Source: Phaseolus vulgaris
Taxonomy: Eukaryota; Streptophyta; Magnoliopsida; Fabales; Fabaceae
Direction of reading: 5' to 3'
NCBI RefSeq assembly: GCF_000499845.2
Contig: NC_023759.2
Coordinates: 50,628,172-50,692,171, forward strand
Length of the DNA: 64,000 nt
This document shows, piece by piece, positions 21,501 through 34,919 of the stretch (its first letter is position 1; each line of letters opens with the position of its first letter). The notes beneath the pieces were generated by a model. It saw only the letters and a program-made list of their open reading frames with translations, was not told the origin of the DNA and searched no databases. Both the position numbers and the translations under genes were made by a program.

Positions 21501-24500
21501 GGATACATATATGTTATGGGTCAGAAGACTTGGATGGCATATACGCACAGGTTAATTAAGTATTCAGTGTATGGAATAGGAGAAAATAATAACAACCAAA
21601 AGTGGGTGGTAACAATACTACCTCCATCACTAGCTGTCCCTTTGAGTCCTTTGCAGTCAAGGCAACATTATCTCTAATTTTGTTGAGAACGAGATTCATA
21701 TTCTTCAGGGTCTCACATTTCCTCTCAAAGAATTGTTTTATTCTGGGAAATAGAGTAGTGTCTTTCAAGAGCACCTGAAGATCATTAAGGAGTCCAATGA
21801 GCTTTAAGGACCTGTTTTCTAAGCTGCCATTCTTTCCAGCTAACTCGTCCATGCAGGAATTTAACTTCAAACCAAGTGAAGATATCTCCTGCTTTGCAAT
21901 TTTATTTGAATCTTCCAAGGCAGAAACATTATCTTGTGCCTTCGATAATGCATCCTCCAGTGATTTTATAGTTTCAGAGGTACCTACCAAATTGTTGGCA
22001 TGATTTGCAGCTTCATCTTGCAGCTTCTTCAATTCATTTTCCATCTCAATCTTGACAACTTGATCAGCATTATACTTTTCAGTCAATAAATTGACATTAC
22101 CCTCAACCTCAGATAGTCTATCTTCTAGATCCTTAATGGTCCTGCTAGCCTGTGCCAGTTTGCTTGTTTGACTGGCTGCTTCATCTTTAAAACTCTCTAA
22201 CACTTGCTCTGCAGCTACTCTGCTAACTTGAGCCTGCTCTTTCTCTTCGGAAAGAATAGAAATATCTTTTTCTGCTTGTGATAAGGCCTCTTCAAGTGAC
22301 TGATTAGTACCCTCAACCTGATATAGTTTATCTTCTAGATCCTTTATGGTCCTGCTGGCCTCTGTCAGTTTGCTTGTTTGACTGGCTGCTTCATCTTTAA
22401 AACTCTCTAACACTCTCTCTGCAGCTACTCTGCTAACTTGAGTCTGCTCTTTCTCTTCGGAGAGAATAGAAATATCTTTTTCTGCTTGTGATAACGCATC
22501 TTCAAGTGACTTCTTATTACCCTCAACCTGATATAGTTTATCTTCTAGATCCTTTATGATCCTGCTGGCCTCTTCCAGTTTGCTTGCTTGACTGGCTGCT
22601 TCATCTTTAAAACTCTCTAACTCTCTTTCTGCAGCAACTCTGCTAGCTTGAGCCTCCTCTTTCTCTACAGAAAGAATAGAAATATTTTTTTCTGCTTCTG
22701 ATAAGGCATCTTCAAGTGACTTATTGGTACTACAAACCTCAGCAAATTTTTCTTTAACTTTCTGTAACTCTTCCTCAATTTTTGCCTTTCGATGTTCTAA
22801 TTCTGTTTTTTCTTCAGCAAGTTGAGAAACACTGTCATCCGAAGATGATAACTCCCGTTCAAGGGATTTTACAGTGGCTTGGGATTCAGCTACTTTAATT
22901 TCAAGTATACTGGTCTTCTCCTTCACTAGCTGCAACTCTTGCTCTATGTGTACCTTAGCATCTTGGCATTCACTGACATAACCAGCAAGCCACTTCACCT
23001 TTTCTATTGGTTCATCAAAAACAGGCTCAACGGGAAGAATGATACCATCAATACACTGCATCACTTTCTGTAACATGTTATTGCTCTCCATTAAGAACTG
23101 TTCTAACTGAGTCCTCTCCCTTTTCATTTCCAGAAGATCAGCCTCTAGCTTTGGGATGCTTTCCACATCACTGGACAATCTGTTGATCTCATCCCTGTAT
23201 TCAGAAACAGCAGATTCTTGCTTCTGCAAATCAACCTTCAACTGCTCAATCTCTGAGTTCCTTTCATTTAGAAGACCTTTTAGATTGTCCCTATCTTGAA
23301 CCAGCCCCTTTCCTTTCTTAACTGCCATGGACAACTTGTCCCTAATCATGGTAGTCTTCTCCTCTGATCGATCAAGATCTTGCAGCAGAGAACTCCTTTC
23401 TTCTTTCAGTGTTATAATTTCCTGAGATGCCACTTTCAATTCTTCTGAAAGCTTATTCATACCTGATCTAATTAGCATCTCCTCTTCCAGTATATCTTCG
23501 CAGAGTATTAAACCTTGATCTCTAACGTACAAGAGACTTTGAATCTTTTCAAACAACTCAGAATCAATATTAGATGCTCTAGAGAAGGGACCACTTTGAC
23601 CTTTTATAATTTGAAAGCATATGTCGATGATCACAGAGGTGTTGGAATAGTCAACCCCTTCATCTTCCCTGTTCAGGCCACAAAGATCAACTAACATATT
23701 GACTATCTGATCCTTCTCCGAAGAAATCAGACAGTTCTTGCCAATAAGCTCGTCATATTTGAACTTCAAATCAGTTAATTCTGACAGAAGGTAATCTTTT
23801 TCCTGCAATTCCAGCAAAAGAAAAACACTCAACTGATCAATATTGTAACGGGATGCTTCCATGATTGTGGAATTTTCTTCCTGTAGAGTGTACACGAAGT
23901 CCCGGGCCCTAAGAAAAGAATCCACAAGCCAATTCATTTGTGATTCCAAATCATATGATGAAACAGGCTCTGGTAGGTCCACTAGAGATAGAGCTTCCTT
24001 CAATTTGCATAACTCTATGAAGGCTTCCTTCAGTGTATTTCTCTCATCCGCAAGCCATCTGAGTTTCTCTGGCACATCAAACATTCCAGGTTCATCAGGT
24101 TTGGCATAACACAAGATTTCTTCCACTTGATCAAAAATTTCATTCTTTTCTAATAATGAGTTCTGTAGGGATGCAACCATATTTTCACTGTGGGACAACT
24201 CTTCCTTAGCAAGCTCAGCAGCTTGGAGTGCAACTGACTTCTCTTGCAATTCAATCAAACATTTCTCAAGCTCGCTGGATTTATCAGCCAGAGACTTCTT
24301 TAATGAATCTCGCTGCTGTACCAACGCCTTTCCTTTTGTCACAGCCATACTAAGCTTTTCTTTGGTATTAGCACATTTAACCTTTTCCTGCTCAAGTTCT
24401 GTTTTCAAATTTCCTAGTTCAGTATTTAATGTCCCTATCATCACCTTTTCCTTATCAAGCTCATCAACCAATTTCCGGTTTTCATCTTCTAACTGAGCCA

Positions 24501-25684
24501 GTTTTTCAACCACTTCTGTCTCCTTTCTTTTGAGCTCCAGTAACCCATTATGAGCACCAGCAAGTATGTTCCCATATTCCTGCTCTTTAGAATCCAAGCC
24601 TACCTCGGAGAAAGATTGCCCAAGTTGATAAATTTCAGAAAGAATCTGATTATACTTTCCAATTAGATGCGTAGTGCCTTCTTCAATATAAACTATTTTT
24701 CCACTAATAGAACCATCCAATACTTGTTCTTGAGCGACAACTGTTGCAAGAGAGGATATCATATTATCTATCGAACTCTCAATATTACTATCCTTTTCAA
24801 GTTGAGCTTGAGCTGAAACCTGAAAATTGTCGTTAGATACCATCAACTGAGCAAGCTTTGTATTAAGATCCTCTATTTCACGGTCCCTGGTAGACAAATG
24901 TTCGCGAAGATTACTTATAGTGGTTTCTTTGTTTGACTGTTCTTCTGAAGCAGTGTTCACAAATTCCAAACATTCTTTTATCATCTCCCTCAACAGAAAA
25001 TCACTCACTTCCCTATCTCCAACTTCAGTTTCATTCTCTTTGCCAGTGAGAGTCTTGAGCTGACAATGAAGATCAAGCACTCCCTGTGTAACAGTTTGTC
25101 TTTCTTCCTGCCAACCCAAAAAAGAATAATGAGTACTTCACATCAAAATTCAATCCGTGCTAGCTAAACCCACTCTCAATACAAACGACAAACCTGGTAT
25201 TCCTGCAAAATCCGTTCCTTCTCAGCATCAGCTTCCTCCAGCTGGCCTGGGGAGTGACCATCCCCCCCTCCATTGCCCATTTCAACAGAATGCCTCTGCT
25301 GTTCATGCATGACTTCATTTTCCTCCGTCGCGTCATCTTCATTTTTCTCAGTTGCAACTTCTTCATCCTTTTGCCCGGTTAACTCATCCGGACAATCAAC
25401 AAACATGTCATCCCTATCCCTGGGAGTATCCTCTGCAGATTTTTCATCATCAGGATCCCTGAGATCAACACGCTCTCCCTGCTTCACTCACATGAATACC
25501 AAAGCATAAGCGTTCGGCATTGCCCAATTTTCGTAGCTCAGGTAATAAACAATTGGTAACCAACAAGTACCTGGTCTTGATTTGTACCAGTGTTCGATTC
25601 GGTATCCACATTCGATTGGTCGTTCACCACACCACCACCCGAATCCGAATCCGAAACCAGCTCCTCTACGTGATTCTCAGACAT
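18574..25684 (-). CDS. TNO1: Long coiled-coil TGN protein (TNO1-like, SYP41-interacting)
   Basis: Coding exons 25571-25684, 25194-25478, 21622-25107, 20468-21290, 19728(or 19731)-20371, 19122-19272, 18965-19046 and 18574-18676 join in frame to about 1,894 aa; the Arabidopsis protein has about 1,800. The N-terminus (first 130 residues) is acidic and Ser/Asp/Glu-rich. Nearly all the rest is heptad coiled coil. The C-terminal block (SPVPSAAHARNMRKGS, HAFKSLNTSGFVPKQGK, RIDGLWVSGGRVLMSRP) precedes a hydrophobic anchor, LGIVGYLLILHIWLLGTIL, at the extreme end. That order, tether plus tail anchor, matches TNO1, a trans-Golgi-network protein that binds the SYP41 SNARE complex and supports vacuolar sorting and salt tolerance. 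Three 70-residue tandem repeats occupy about residues 930-1139. The donor ending the 19728 exon is ambiguous by one codon. The symbol rests on remembered similarity of the C-terminus. Confidence 0.9.
22090..22719 (-). repeat. Three 210-bp tandem repeats inside the TNO1 coiled coil
   Basis: Period exactly 210 bp (70 codons): 'actggctgcttcatcttt' recurs at 22171, 22381 and 22591. Each unit encodes SL(E)DALSxAEKxISILS, then SRVAAE and SFKDEAASQ, then IKDLEDKLYQVEG. Seventy residues are ten heptads, so the copies preserve coiled-coil register. Confidence 0.95.
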
Positions 25685-25724
25685 CTCAACATTCAATTTC
25701 CTCACTCCAAAACGAGATTCGGAT

Positions 25725-25933
25725 CTGCAATTTCTATTCCCTTCAAAAAAAAAAAATCACAAACGATAACTTAAACAAAAATAAAACCAATTAAAAATGC
25801 AAGATCAAATCGATTCAATCCAACAGCAGGAAAACGAGCTTGAACATTTATTTTGATACGAAACCCTAAAATGAAATTGACTTGGAAAACCTGAAATAGC
25901 AGAGTGAAAGCCAAACAAACTGTAAATGCATAC
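25725..25933 (-). other. Probable 5' UTR intron of TNO1
   Basis: On the minus strand a consensus donor (CAG then GTATGC) at 25933 and an acceptor (TTGCAG) ending at 25725 bracket 209 bp, 40 nt upstream of the ATG. A non-coding first exon would lie at about 25934-25990. Based on splice consensus only. Confidence 0.45.
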
Positions 25934-25934
25934 C

Positions 25935-28900
25935 TGTTTGTTCAGACGATGAATTTCGGATTGTAAGAAAAATAATAAAATTTTCAGAAGCAGATTTTAT
26001 TTTATTAATTTTTATTATAGTTTCTGGATTCGTACTACAGATCCTGAAACTGGTATGTGCTAAACGGCACCGTTGCGAGACTCCTCGTTGACCTTTCTCC
26101 CTGTTTTTTTCGTACTCATAAACGATATCATTTGGATTCGGAAGAGCTCATACGTCACTTTCTAATTTTTCTATGAATTATAAAAAAATTTCATTACAAT
26201 TCATTTTTTTTTCAAAATTATAATGTGTTAGCATTATTAGGATTAATTATATTCGAAATATTGTTTATTTTAAAGTTTTTAAATTTTATTTTTAAATATA
26301 TCTTTATGGATTAAAGAAAAAATGTATACATAATTTTTTATTGATATCTACTCATAAACAAAGTAGGATTATATAGAATATACTGAAATGTGATTTTCAA
26401 ATATTGGTTTAAGATAAACATTTTTTCATTTTAAAAAATGATGATTTATTACATTATTTTATGAATTACACATTTATAAGTTTTAAAGGAATTTTGTTAT
26501 CTTTTTTTGGAAAAACTTAAAATTACAAGAATTAACAAAAAAATAAAAATAATAATTATTAAATAGTTAATTAGTTTGAATATTGAGATGAAGATTTGTA
26601 TATTATTATCTATTAAAAATTCACCTGAACACACTTCTTCAAGAGAAAGTCCTAGATCTTAAGTCTATATCTTTAATAAAAAATACAAGAGATTATAAGA
26701 GAAATAAAAAAATTGACTTAATTAGGTTTGAAGTAATCATAAATTTAATTATTTTTAATTGAGATTCTGTTAAAATATTTAAAATTTATTCAATCCAATA
26801 TTTGAATGAGTCTTCTGTTTGTTCTTTTGTGTTTTTTTTTTGTCAACTTAATGTCTTTATTGTTATTTTACATAGTTGTTCCTTATGTCTGGATGATAAA
26901 AAATAAAAAATAAAAATACATTAAATTATTTTAAGTCTGTCATGAATTTGAGTATGATAACTTGATTTTTTTTATAAATTTTCACTAAAATATTAAAAAA
27001 AACATAAAAAATTTAAATACTTAAATAATAATCTTTTAATAAGAAAATATTAAAAATATTCAAATTTATAAAGAATTAAAAAAAATTATCTAGAAAAACA
27101 ACATGCAAGCAATATTATTCCAAAGTAACAATTACAATCAAACAATACTATTACGATTAAAAAATATATAAATTTTTAATTTTCAATAAATATTTAATTA
27201 AAGAGATCCAATCTAGTTAAAATTTAATTAGATTTAACAAAACTTAGTAATAAATAGAAAAAAAAAACAAATCTAGAAAAGTTTAAACATTTTCCTTGGT
27301 TATTTGATGGTAGTGATAATTATAAATAACAAATTATCTTTTTAAATCCCAATTCAATACATCCCAACTATAATTGTTAATTAATTTTAAATGTGAATTA
27401 ATTAAAGAAACGTTTCGTTGGCGAAGGCTCTGTTTGTTTCCCTGTCATTTATTGTTAAACACTTTCTTTTGACTTTGCCTCTCTTTCATTTAGATTGACT
27501 AGTATGCAATACTTTTTGAAAAATAATTAATATATATTTATGAGATTCGGATACGTCTCTTATATAACGTGTTCGTATTAGACACACGTATCGAATATCG
27601 ACACTTTTAGTATACGTACTGTAAAATGTTTAATAAAAAAAATATTTGTTAAATTTCTGACAATTCTGACATAGTTTTAATACAATTTCAAAAAAGATAA
27701 ATATATTAATTTTTATTATCATTATAAAAATAAGGAACAAAATATTTTGAACCAGTTGTGAAAAACATTTTTCTGTTAAAAAAATTAAAACATATTTACA
27801 CACAAAAATCTTTATTATCAATTTATATAATTTATAATTATATAATATATAAATTTGTGTCCCGTATCTACTTATCTTTATTTTCGTGTATATGTGTATT
27901 AATACTAGTTAACACATAATATAATTCAATCCTATAAGATAATAATAAGACATTAAGTCACATTTAATTATAATAATGATAATAATAGGGTTAGGTCCCA
28001 TGTCAAATATATCAAAATTGATGGCCAATTTTTTTATAATTAAACTCAGTTATGATGTAAGCTTCCCTATCATATTCAAATACATTCTATTACAATCATT
28101 TTAAGATATAAATTAAGTTGAAACCTAGAAAAATCAAGAAACTAATTCGCATAAAAAGTGGATATGAAAAGTTATACTTTTCCACCTTCCACCAAGACTA
28201 ACATTAAATGTGGTAAAATGAAAAAAAAAATAGAAAAAAGTTATGTATTTATTGTACAATTCAAACTTTTGTGCAAAATTTCAAAGACCACACCTCATTA
28301 TTTCCGCACCTAAATGCTTAAGCTTTTAAAGAAGATTAATTCATGAATCAGACATTGTCTTAATTCTACAACCCAACCTATGCTGGCAGTTTAGGTTCTG
28401 TCCTAATAAAACTGGAAAATGTATTTTCCTAATTTTTAATGCATACTTCTAAATTTCAATGCACAAAATAATGAAAATAAATAAATAAATTCATAATTAT
28501 TTCAATACAATCAATATATAATAATAATAAAATTATAATTATTCTAATTATTCTGCTACAGTCAATATAGTTTCATATAGTTTAGAATAAGACAATTTAA
28601 ATACACATTTTTCCTATAGTTTAAAATAAGACAATTCACAAAACCGTAACAGAACATTTACGGTAAAATAAAACCAGAACATTGACGGTAAAATAAAACC
28701 GTAATAGAACCCTGACATAAAGTCTGTTCAGACTTGTTATTGTCTGATATTTTTTATGCAATTACAAAAGCAAACGATTTTGAAAGCAGAGAAACTAAAA
28801 ATATAAATAAATAAATAAACAAACATTACCACAAACTTTGAATTATATTTTCCTCTTGATGATTTTCAAGTGTTCAAATTCCCAACATACATTACAGTCA

Positions 28901-29176
28901 CAGAACAGAATCATTTTCTCAACATACAAGAATATTTAGCTTAATGGATCCTTCATACAAGGGATTCCAGGTTAATTGCAAGAACAATGTCTACAATGGA
29001 GACATATATCACAGGGGTAAGAAGAATGGTTTTTCTGGGCCAAAAAACCAGAAACATCTCTTACCAGAACAACTGTGATTACACTACCAGAGTAGTTTCT
29101 TTCTGAACCAGACTCTATTCACATTTGTATTCCGGAACTTCCTATCTGTACAATTTTTTTTGTTCTTACTCAATAA
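25935..29176. other. Spacer between TNO1 and the RING gene
   Basis: Extremely AT-rich beyond the TNO1 promoter (about 25990-26150). Contains an inverted R2 copy at 27535-27895 and, near 28590-28700, short repeats of 'cggtaaaataaaacc'. The last 250 bases (28900-29176) are probably the RING gene 3' UTR. No further gene recognised. Confidence 0.5.
27535..27895 (-). repeat. R2 repeat, inverted copy
   Basis: In reverse orientation it shows the family's order, with 'gagattcggatacgtctc' at the left edge and 'gtgtcccgtatctacttat' at the right. It is diverged, so probably an older insertion. Confidence 0.6.
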
Positions 29177-30576
29177 TTAGATGAGGTATTCATAATACAT
29201 TAGGAAAAGTGCTTCTGGGTGATCTTTTGGCAGCTTGCTGATATAGAGGTAAAAACGCAACAAGTCCTCTTTAGAAACTGTTTCAGCATCAACAACATCA
29301 TCATCACAAGTTAGTACCCAAAGATCCTCTGAATTAACTCTCCTCAAGCTCCCACGACAAAAAGGACAAGACTCTGACTTTCTGTTCCTGCAATCAGAAA
29401 TGATAAACCATTGGAAATGGCATAGAAAATTGAAACTTGATCATATGGGGCATGAACAAATATTTCAATTACCACTTGCGGTAGCATTTGATACACATGG
29501 CATGGCAGCAACCAGGTAAAACCATTTTGGTGCAAGGCTCTAAGCAAATTCCACATTCATCTTCTCTTTGCAAATCAATATTGGTGAGTCTCCCACTTGC
29601 TTCAATCAACTTGTTGCCATAGCTTGAACCTTCTATGCTTGTTTGTCCTTCTTCAACAGCCTCCAGCTTCTCCAAACTACCATGAAGTCGTTGGAGAGAT
29701 GGCAATATAACAGCTAAAAGTTCAATTTGTGATAACATAAACAATGTGAGGAATAGCACAGCCACAAACGGATTATACTTTTGACTAAAGAAAAAGTTAA
29801 AAAAGGTTTTTCTTTTTCAAAGTCAAACATTCACGCACCATAAAAGTCCCCAATGGTAGCCTTCCTTCCATGTGTAGACATGTTTGATCTACCATCATTG
29901 TGTACCTTGTAAATTATGAGAGCAACAACATCAAAAACATGAAACATGGGTATTATAAACCAAAACTGTCGAAAACAGTAAAACATAAAAGGATCACCAC
30001 AAAAAACATGGGTACCTTGTATATAATCACATGGAAGAGGTTGAGATACTTATGGAGAAAGCCTGCGCAAGAACAATCCATCCATTGTAGAAATAACAGG
30101 ACGAGAGGAGCCAACTGATTGTAAACCAATTTCATTTGGAGAATAGTCCCACCCTTGGCTCTGGGAATTGCAGCAGCCCTAGAAGAGGGTAGCACAACAC
30201 AATCCAAATTCAAAACAAATACAAAAACCACAATCAAATTCACCAGCGACAAGCAAATTCCTATCATGAGCAACAAATTCAAATGACCCTTTTGGTATAA
30301 GTTGATCGTGTTCCTTTTATTGAAAGTAACCAACTTGAAAACTATTGATAACCCTGTTGATAACCAACAAAAACCAGAAGAACCTCTCCCACCCACTTTT
30401 TTCTTAGTACCCAAAACAACATACACAGAAGGAAAGTTCATGAATTGATGAAAAAAACTTAAAGGGGAGGGGAAATATCAGACTCACAAAGCATTGGCGT
30501 GCTGTATATCAGCCTCAAGTACTTTGAGGGAATCGTGGTAAGGCAAACGGTAAAGTTGGTACGGAATCATTGCCAT
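29177..30576 (-). CDS. RING-type E3 ubiquitin ligase, AIRP2-like (copy 1)
   Basis: Five exons, 30488-30576, 30016-30178, 29839-29905, 29473-29713 and 29177-29387, give 256 aa. A conserved N-terminal region (DSLKVLEADIQHANAL; MKLVYNQLAPLVLLFLQW) precedes a C3HC4 RING: Cys160-x2-Cys163, Cys175-x-His177, Cys180-x2-Cys183, Cys194-x2-Cys197. After it comes RGSLRRVNSEDLWVL and a helical tail. This order is that of Arabidopsis AIRP2, a cytosolic E3 that promotes ABA responses, and relatives. The family recruits E2 through the RING; the substrate here is unknown. The extra Cys176 beside Cys175 does not break the spacing. Exons 2 and 3 (163 and 67 nt) are the same length as in the gene at 37270-40147, showing common descent. 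The ABA role is family knowledge, not visible here. Confidence 0.9.
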
Positions 30577-31826
30577 CTTTCCCTTTACTTTGTGAAAAGC
30601 TGAAGCACGGAAGAAAGAGAAAACTGAACAGGTTACAGAAAGAGAGAGAAGTGATGAAAATTGATGAAGACCCTTATCCTAATCCCCACCTAAAAAAAAG
30701 GAAAACCAAGAAAGAGAAGTGAAGAATCGAGAGAAGAAAAAGTAGGGCTAGGTTTTTTGAAGTTTTGTGACCCAAAGTTTGAAGCTTTTTGAGAGGATAT
30801 ATGAGTTGAGGAGAGTGTGGTTGGGTTTCGGTGTTTGGGTGTTGCGGTGGGTGAGGTAAGGAATGCCGTAACACAAACGATGCGTTGCGTTGTGTTGCGT
30901 ATTGCGTTTTTTCCCATGACGAGATTATCACCATACCCACGATAATCGCTACGAGACAACGAGAATTATACGATATACGACACAAACAACAACACACAAG
31001 AAACACAGACAACTTGGGTTTGTATGTAAAAGAATATGGATAAGACATATAATCGATACAAAAATGCAAAAAAGATTAATCATGGATTATTTTTTAAAAA
31101 TTAAATAAATTTCTAAATTAGAAATACTAATTGAAAATCTTTCTATAAACTTAAAATTAATTTTCATAGTTTAAAACTGTGAAGATTCGGTCAAAAAATT
31201 ATATCATAAGATCTAATTAAATGTTGTAATGGAAGATTTAAATAGTTGAACGACCAAGTAACTTAAACGAATACAAAATTATAAATTAATTAATTAATTA
31301 AATATTCAATGAAAATATTATTTTATTTCATAACTCTATTGACAACAAAAATTAGGTTAAATTTAAATGTTATCCTCCTCTAATTTTTACCCACAACTTT
31401 TATCTTCTACTTTTAATTTTAAAATTTCAGACTTTATATTTAAAAAGTTCTTAACTTTGCGTCAACTCTCAATTCCACCACATTTAAATTAATTAAGTTA
31501 TTTCTTAATGATACTTTAAATAAATATGTTTGGATCTAACATTTAATTGAATATAAAACAAATTATTTGGAAAATTGAGAATTGAATATAAGTTATAATT
31601 TTTCTTAAAACAAATATTGAAATTATACACACAAAAAAACGTGTGAAAATTGAATTGGGTGATATTAGAATTTATCCAAAAAGAAAAATTGTGTGCTATT
31701 CGTGGTAGGAATCTTAGCATGACAAAGTATTTATGTTCTTATTCTTTCTCTGTCCTCTTTCTTTCTAGTATGCTCATGGTTAGCTTATCTAGGGTTTATC
31801 TTGTCCTATTCTACTGTTTTTCTTGA

Positions 31827-31830
<4 letters not shown>

Positions 31831-31858
<28 letters not shown>
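31831..31858. repeat. (TA)n microsatellite
   Basis: Uninterrupted TA run. Confidence 0.9.
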
Positions 31859-31862
<4 letters not shown>

Positions 31863-32254
31863 GAATATTTCATTTTGATAATGTTTTTTTTATATTAATG
31901 TTCCCACATATTTTGTTTTTTTTTTCTTTTTTTTTTCTCTTTGTAATTTATTATTTCTTAACAAAAGTTCAATAGGAAATTATCTAATATGATAAAACAT
32001 GGATGTAGTGCATGTTTTGCATTAAATAAAAATGAAGAGTTAAATATGTTTTAGGTTTCATTTAAAATAAGTAAATTTTGTGTTAGAAGTTTGTATATTT
32101 TTTTATTATATTTATTAAAATATAAAATTAATATTTTATTTTTTATTGTCAAATGACATCGATAAACTATTTTATTTTTATTTATGAGAAATTTATCTAG
32201 ACATCCCACACAACATCGAATAATAGATACATACATGTATAAAGTATTTTTACA

Positions 32255-32575
32255 TTGATCCATATTAAGAAATAAACTTTAAGTTTAATTTAATTTTATA
32301 AAACCGATATATTAAGAAGTGAACTCCGTGTCTAATTTAACTTTATAACATCGATTTTTTTATTTTATTTATTTTATTAAAGTTTTCATGTTAGGTATCA
32401 CTATGCAACTTGACATTTCAGCTAGGCTGACACCTCAAATATATAACATCGACATTTTAAGAAGTCAACTTTTAAATTTAATTTAACTTTGTAAAACTGG
32501 TTTATAAGGTAAGGTTTGTATTACACTTATATTTTATGAAATATCTTAAACACTAGTTGAAGTGTAACAATCCAC
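32255..32575 (-). mobile_element. Decayed TRIM-like LTRs
   Basis: Several diverged LTR pieces ('attaagaagtgaac', 'aaactggtttataaggtaag', 'ctagttgaagtgtaacaa') in minus orientation. A SINE-like insert at 32355-32441 interrupts them. Confidence 0.5.
32355..32441 (-). mobile_element. SINE-like retroposed insert, 11-bp target duplication
   Basis: TATAACATCGA occurs at 32344-32354 and 32442-32452. Between them, read on the minus strand, lies a roughly 60-bp body (including TGACATTTCAGCTAGGCTGA on the plus strand) followed by an A-rich tail, which appears as a T-rich run at 32355-32380. A related body with a T-rich left side is at about 46780-46880. No pol III B box is seen, so this would be a truncated SINE or another poly(A) retroposon. 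Confidence 0.6.
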
Positions 32576-34919
32576 ATATAAAAAAATTATAATGTAAAAT
32601 AAATATTATTTCAAATTTAAAAAAATGGAAAAGTGAAGATTTCTTTGATAAAATCAACCCAAATTCAAACCTTGATTAAAAAAAAATTCCATTATCCTTT
32701 TTTTTGTTATATTTATGCGTCCTATCCTAATCTTGTTGTAACACGCATAATTTGGCTGCTCAATAAATAGAAAACATTACGTTAGCAATTAATATTCTAA
32801 GAAGCATTATATTACATTATTATTTTATTTTAGATTCCAGGATTAGGTTTATGTACTGTATAATCCATCAAAATAAAGTCAAATCCACGCATACTTTATT
32901 TTATTATAATAAAGATTACTATAATACGTTACAATATTCAAGCTTCTTAAAATAAACGATATATATAAAACATTTTATTCTAGATATACCTGTGATATAT
33001 AATACCATCAATTAATTCGACAACGACGAAGTAGAATTATTGGTAATAATTTTAATTTTCAAGTTATTCAAATGATTCAAATAATGTAAAATTTCGGTCC
33101 AAAAATGGAGAAAAACATGTTGACTTTTATTGATTTTAACTCAAAAAAACTCCATCAAATATAAATTGTGTTTGCCTTTTTCTAAATTGAGTTTAAACCA
33201 AATAAATAAATTTAAAGTCATTTTTTCCTCTTTTTAAATCAAGTTGCGTTTATCTCGTGATTTTTTCAGTAATAAAAAAAAGTTAACCTCTAAAACAGTT
33301 ATTTAGAAGTTAATTAACCGATTAAGATATTTTAAAAGTCATCCATAAATTTTGAGTTCTTTCTGTCATGTTATAATTTGCTTGATTTAAAATTTTGTGC
33401 AGTGCAGAAAATTGCAAGTTAATGGGTAAAAACAAGTTGAGTAATATTTTCAACAACTAAATTATGCATTTCCTCAATCTAGTAAATTTCACTTTCCTTT
33501 TCTTCTTTTTCATTTTTTCATTTACTCAATTCTTTTTTTTCCTGGTCAAGTTTCTTACCATTATAAAAAAAAACTTTATAACAAAAAAAATTATTCTTTC
33601 TAAAAAAAGATTTTTTTAGAGGATTCACCGAGATATTTAACAATAACTAAATGAGTCAAACTTACGGAATTGACATTATTTTCAACCCAAAATCTTAAGA
33701 CAATAAGTTCATAGATCTTATTTTTTTACATGGTTTTAAATTTTCTCATCCTTAATTATACTGCTCACATATTTGTCTAAGTTGGTATCACTAATGGGCC
33801 TTTCGAAAATGGATTCACAAAGAAGATTCAATAATAATGAGACGTGAGTTAAACTTACATAAGCAATTAACATCACCTTCAACTCAAAACTCAGAAAATA
33901 AATTTATGGATATTTTTTTTATATGGTGTTAAACTTTCTATTTTTATTCAATGTAAGACTTAATTCTAATTTGGATTCCTATGACTAGTTACATATAACC
34001 AAATGAAATCCAAAAAACTTGATTCCAACTAGTAGTCAAATAGAGAGCAAGAAAGAATAATACATTTTCTTTAGTTGGTTATAAGATTTAAGGTTATATT
34101 ATCATATAAAAATATATTAAAATAATAATATTGAAAATTGTAAAGTAATTGTATAAAAAATGTGCGTCGTCATGTATCATTACCCTATTAGTATTACGAC
34201 AATGGAAAAAAACAAAAGAAAACAATGATAAAGAATGCAGAAAACTGACCATGATCTGAAGCAAAAATAGAGAAGTATCTGGTTGAGGGGAGGCAACACT
34301 ATTTGAGAAGTTAGGGCTCTGAATTTCTAGAAAACTTGTAAGCAAAGTCTTACGTGAAGACTCTGGCTTTGAATATCCTAAAGATGATAACTTCACTTTA
34401 TTTTCTTTGGCCTGTAGGCACCGTGTTCTTCTACACATTGCATGCCAATTTCAACAACCCTCCAAACTAAGGGAATGTTCCATGATGCTTATCACATCTC
34501 CTTTACCAATTAAGGATCTTACATGCAAAACAAGTAAATTTGCATTAAGGCTACAAAGTATTTTCTAACTATATATCAAAAATATGAATAAGAAACACTG
34601 ATATAGATATTAATACAACACAGAGTTATTATTTTATTTTTACTTTATTTTCTTTTATCTGCTTATTCTTTTACAAATGTCTATTTTGTATTTACACTAA
34701 AGAGAGAGAATTAATTCTGATTTTTCCATTACTATCTGCTCAAAGTCAAGTGTATAACAGTATTTTCTGCTGTCTATTGGAAAGTATCAGGGTCTTCAGT
34801 GTTCCTCAGCAACAAAGCCTCCACTCAACGAAAATCAAAAGTCTGAATAGCCAGTTACTTAGACGGCCTACATGTCTCAATAAAAAAGGAATGTCAACGT
34901 CACCTCACGAGTTAAGAGC

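Noticed and set aside
30674..31069. Minus-strand 131-codon frame upstream of RING copy 1
   Set aside because: Falls in the promoter/5' UTR; Ser/Pro/His-rich translation without a family match, and the RING start at 30576 is well supported.
34094..34438. Minus-strand frame beginning MCRRTRCLQAKENK
   Set aside because: First 60 codons look somewhat protein-like, but there are no splice partners, no known domain, and the rest is hydrophobic AT-driven sequence.
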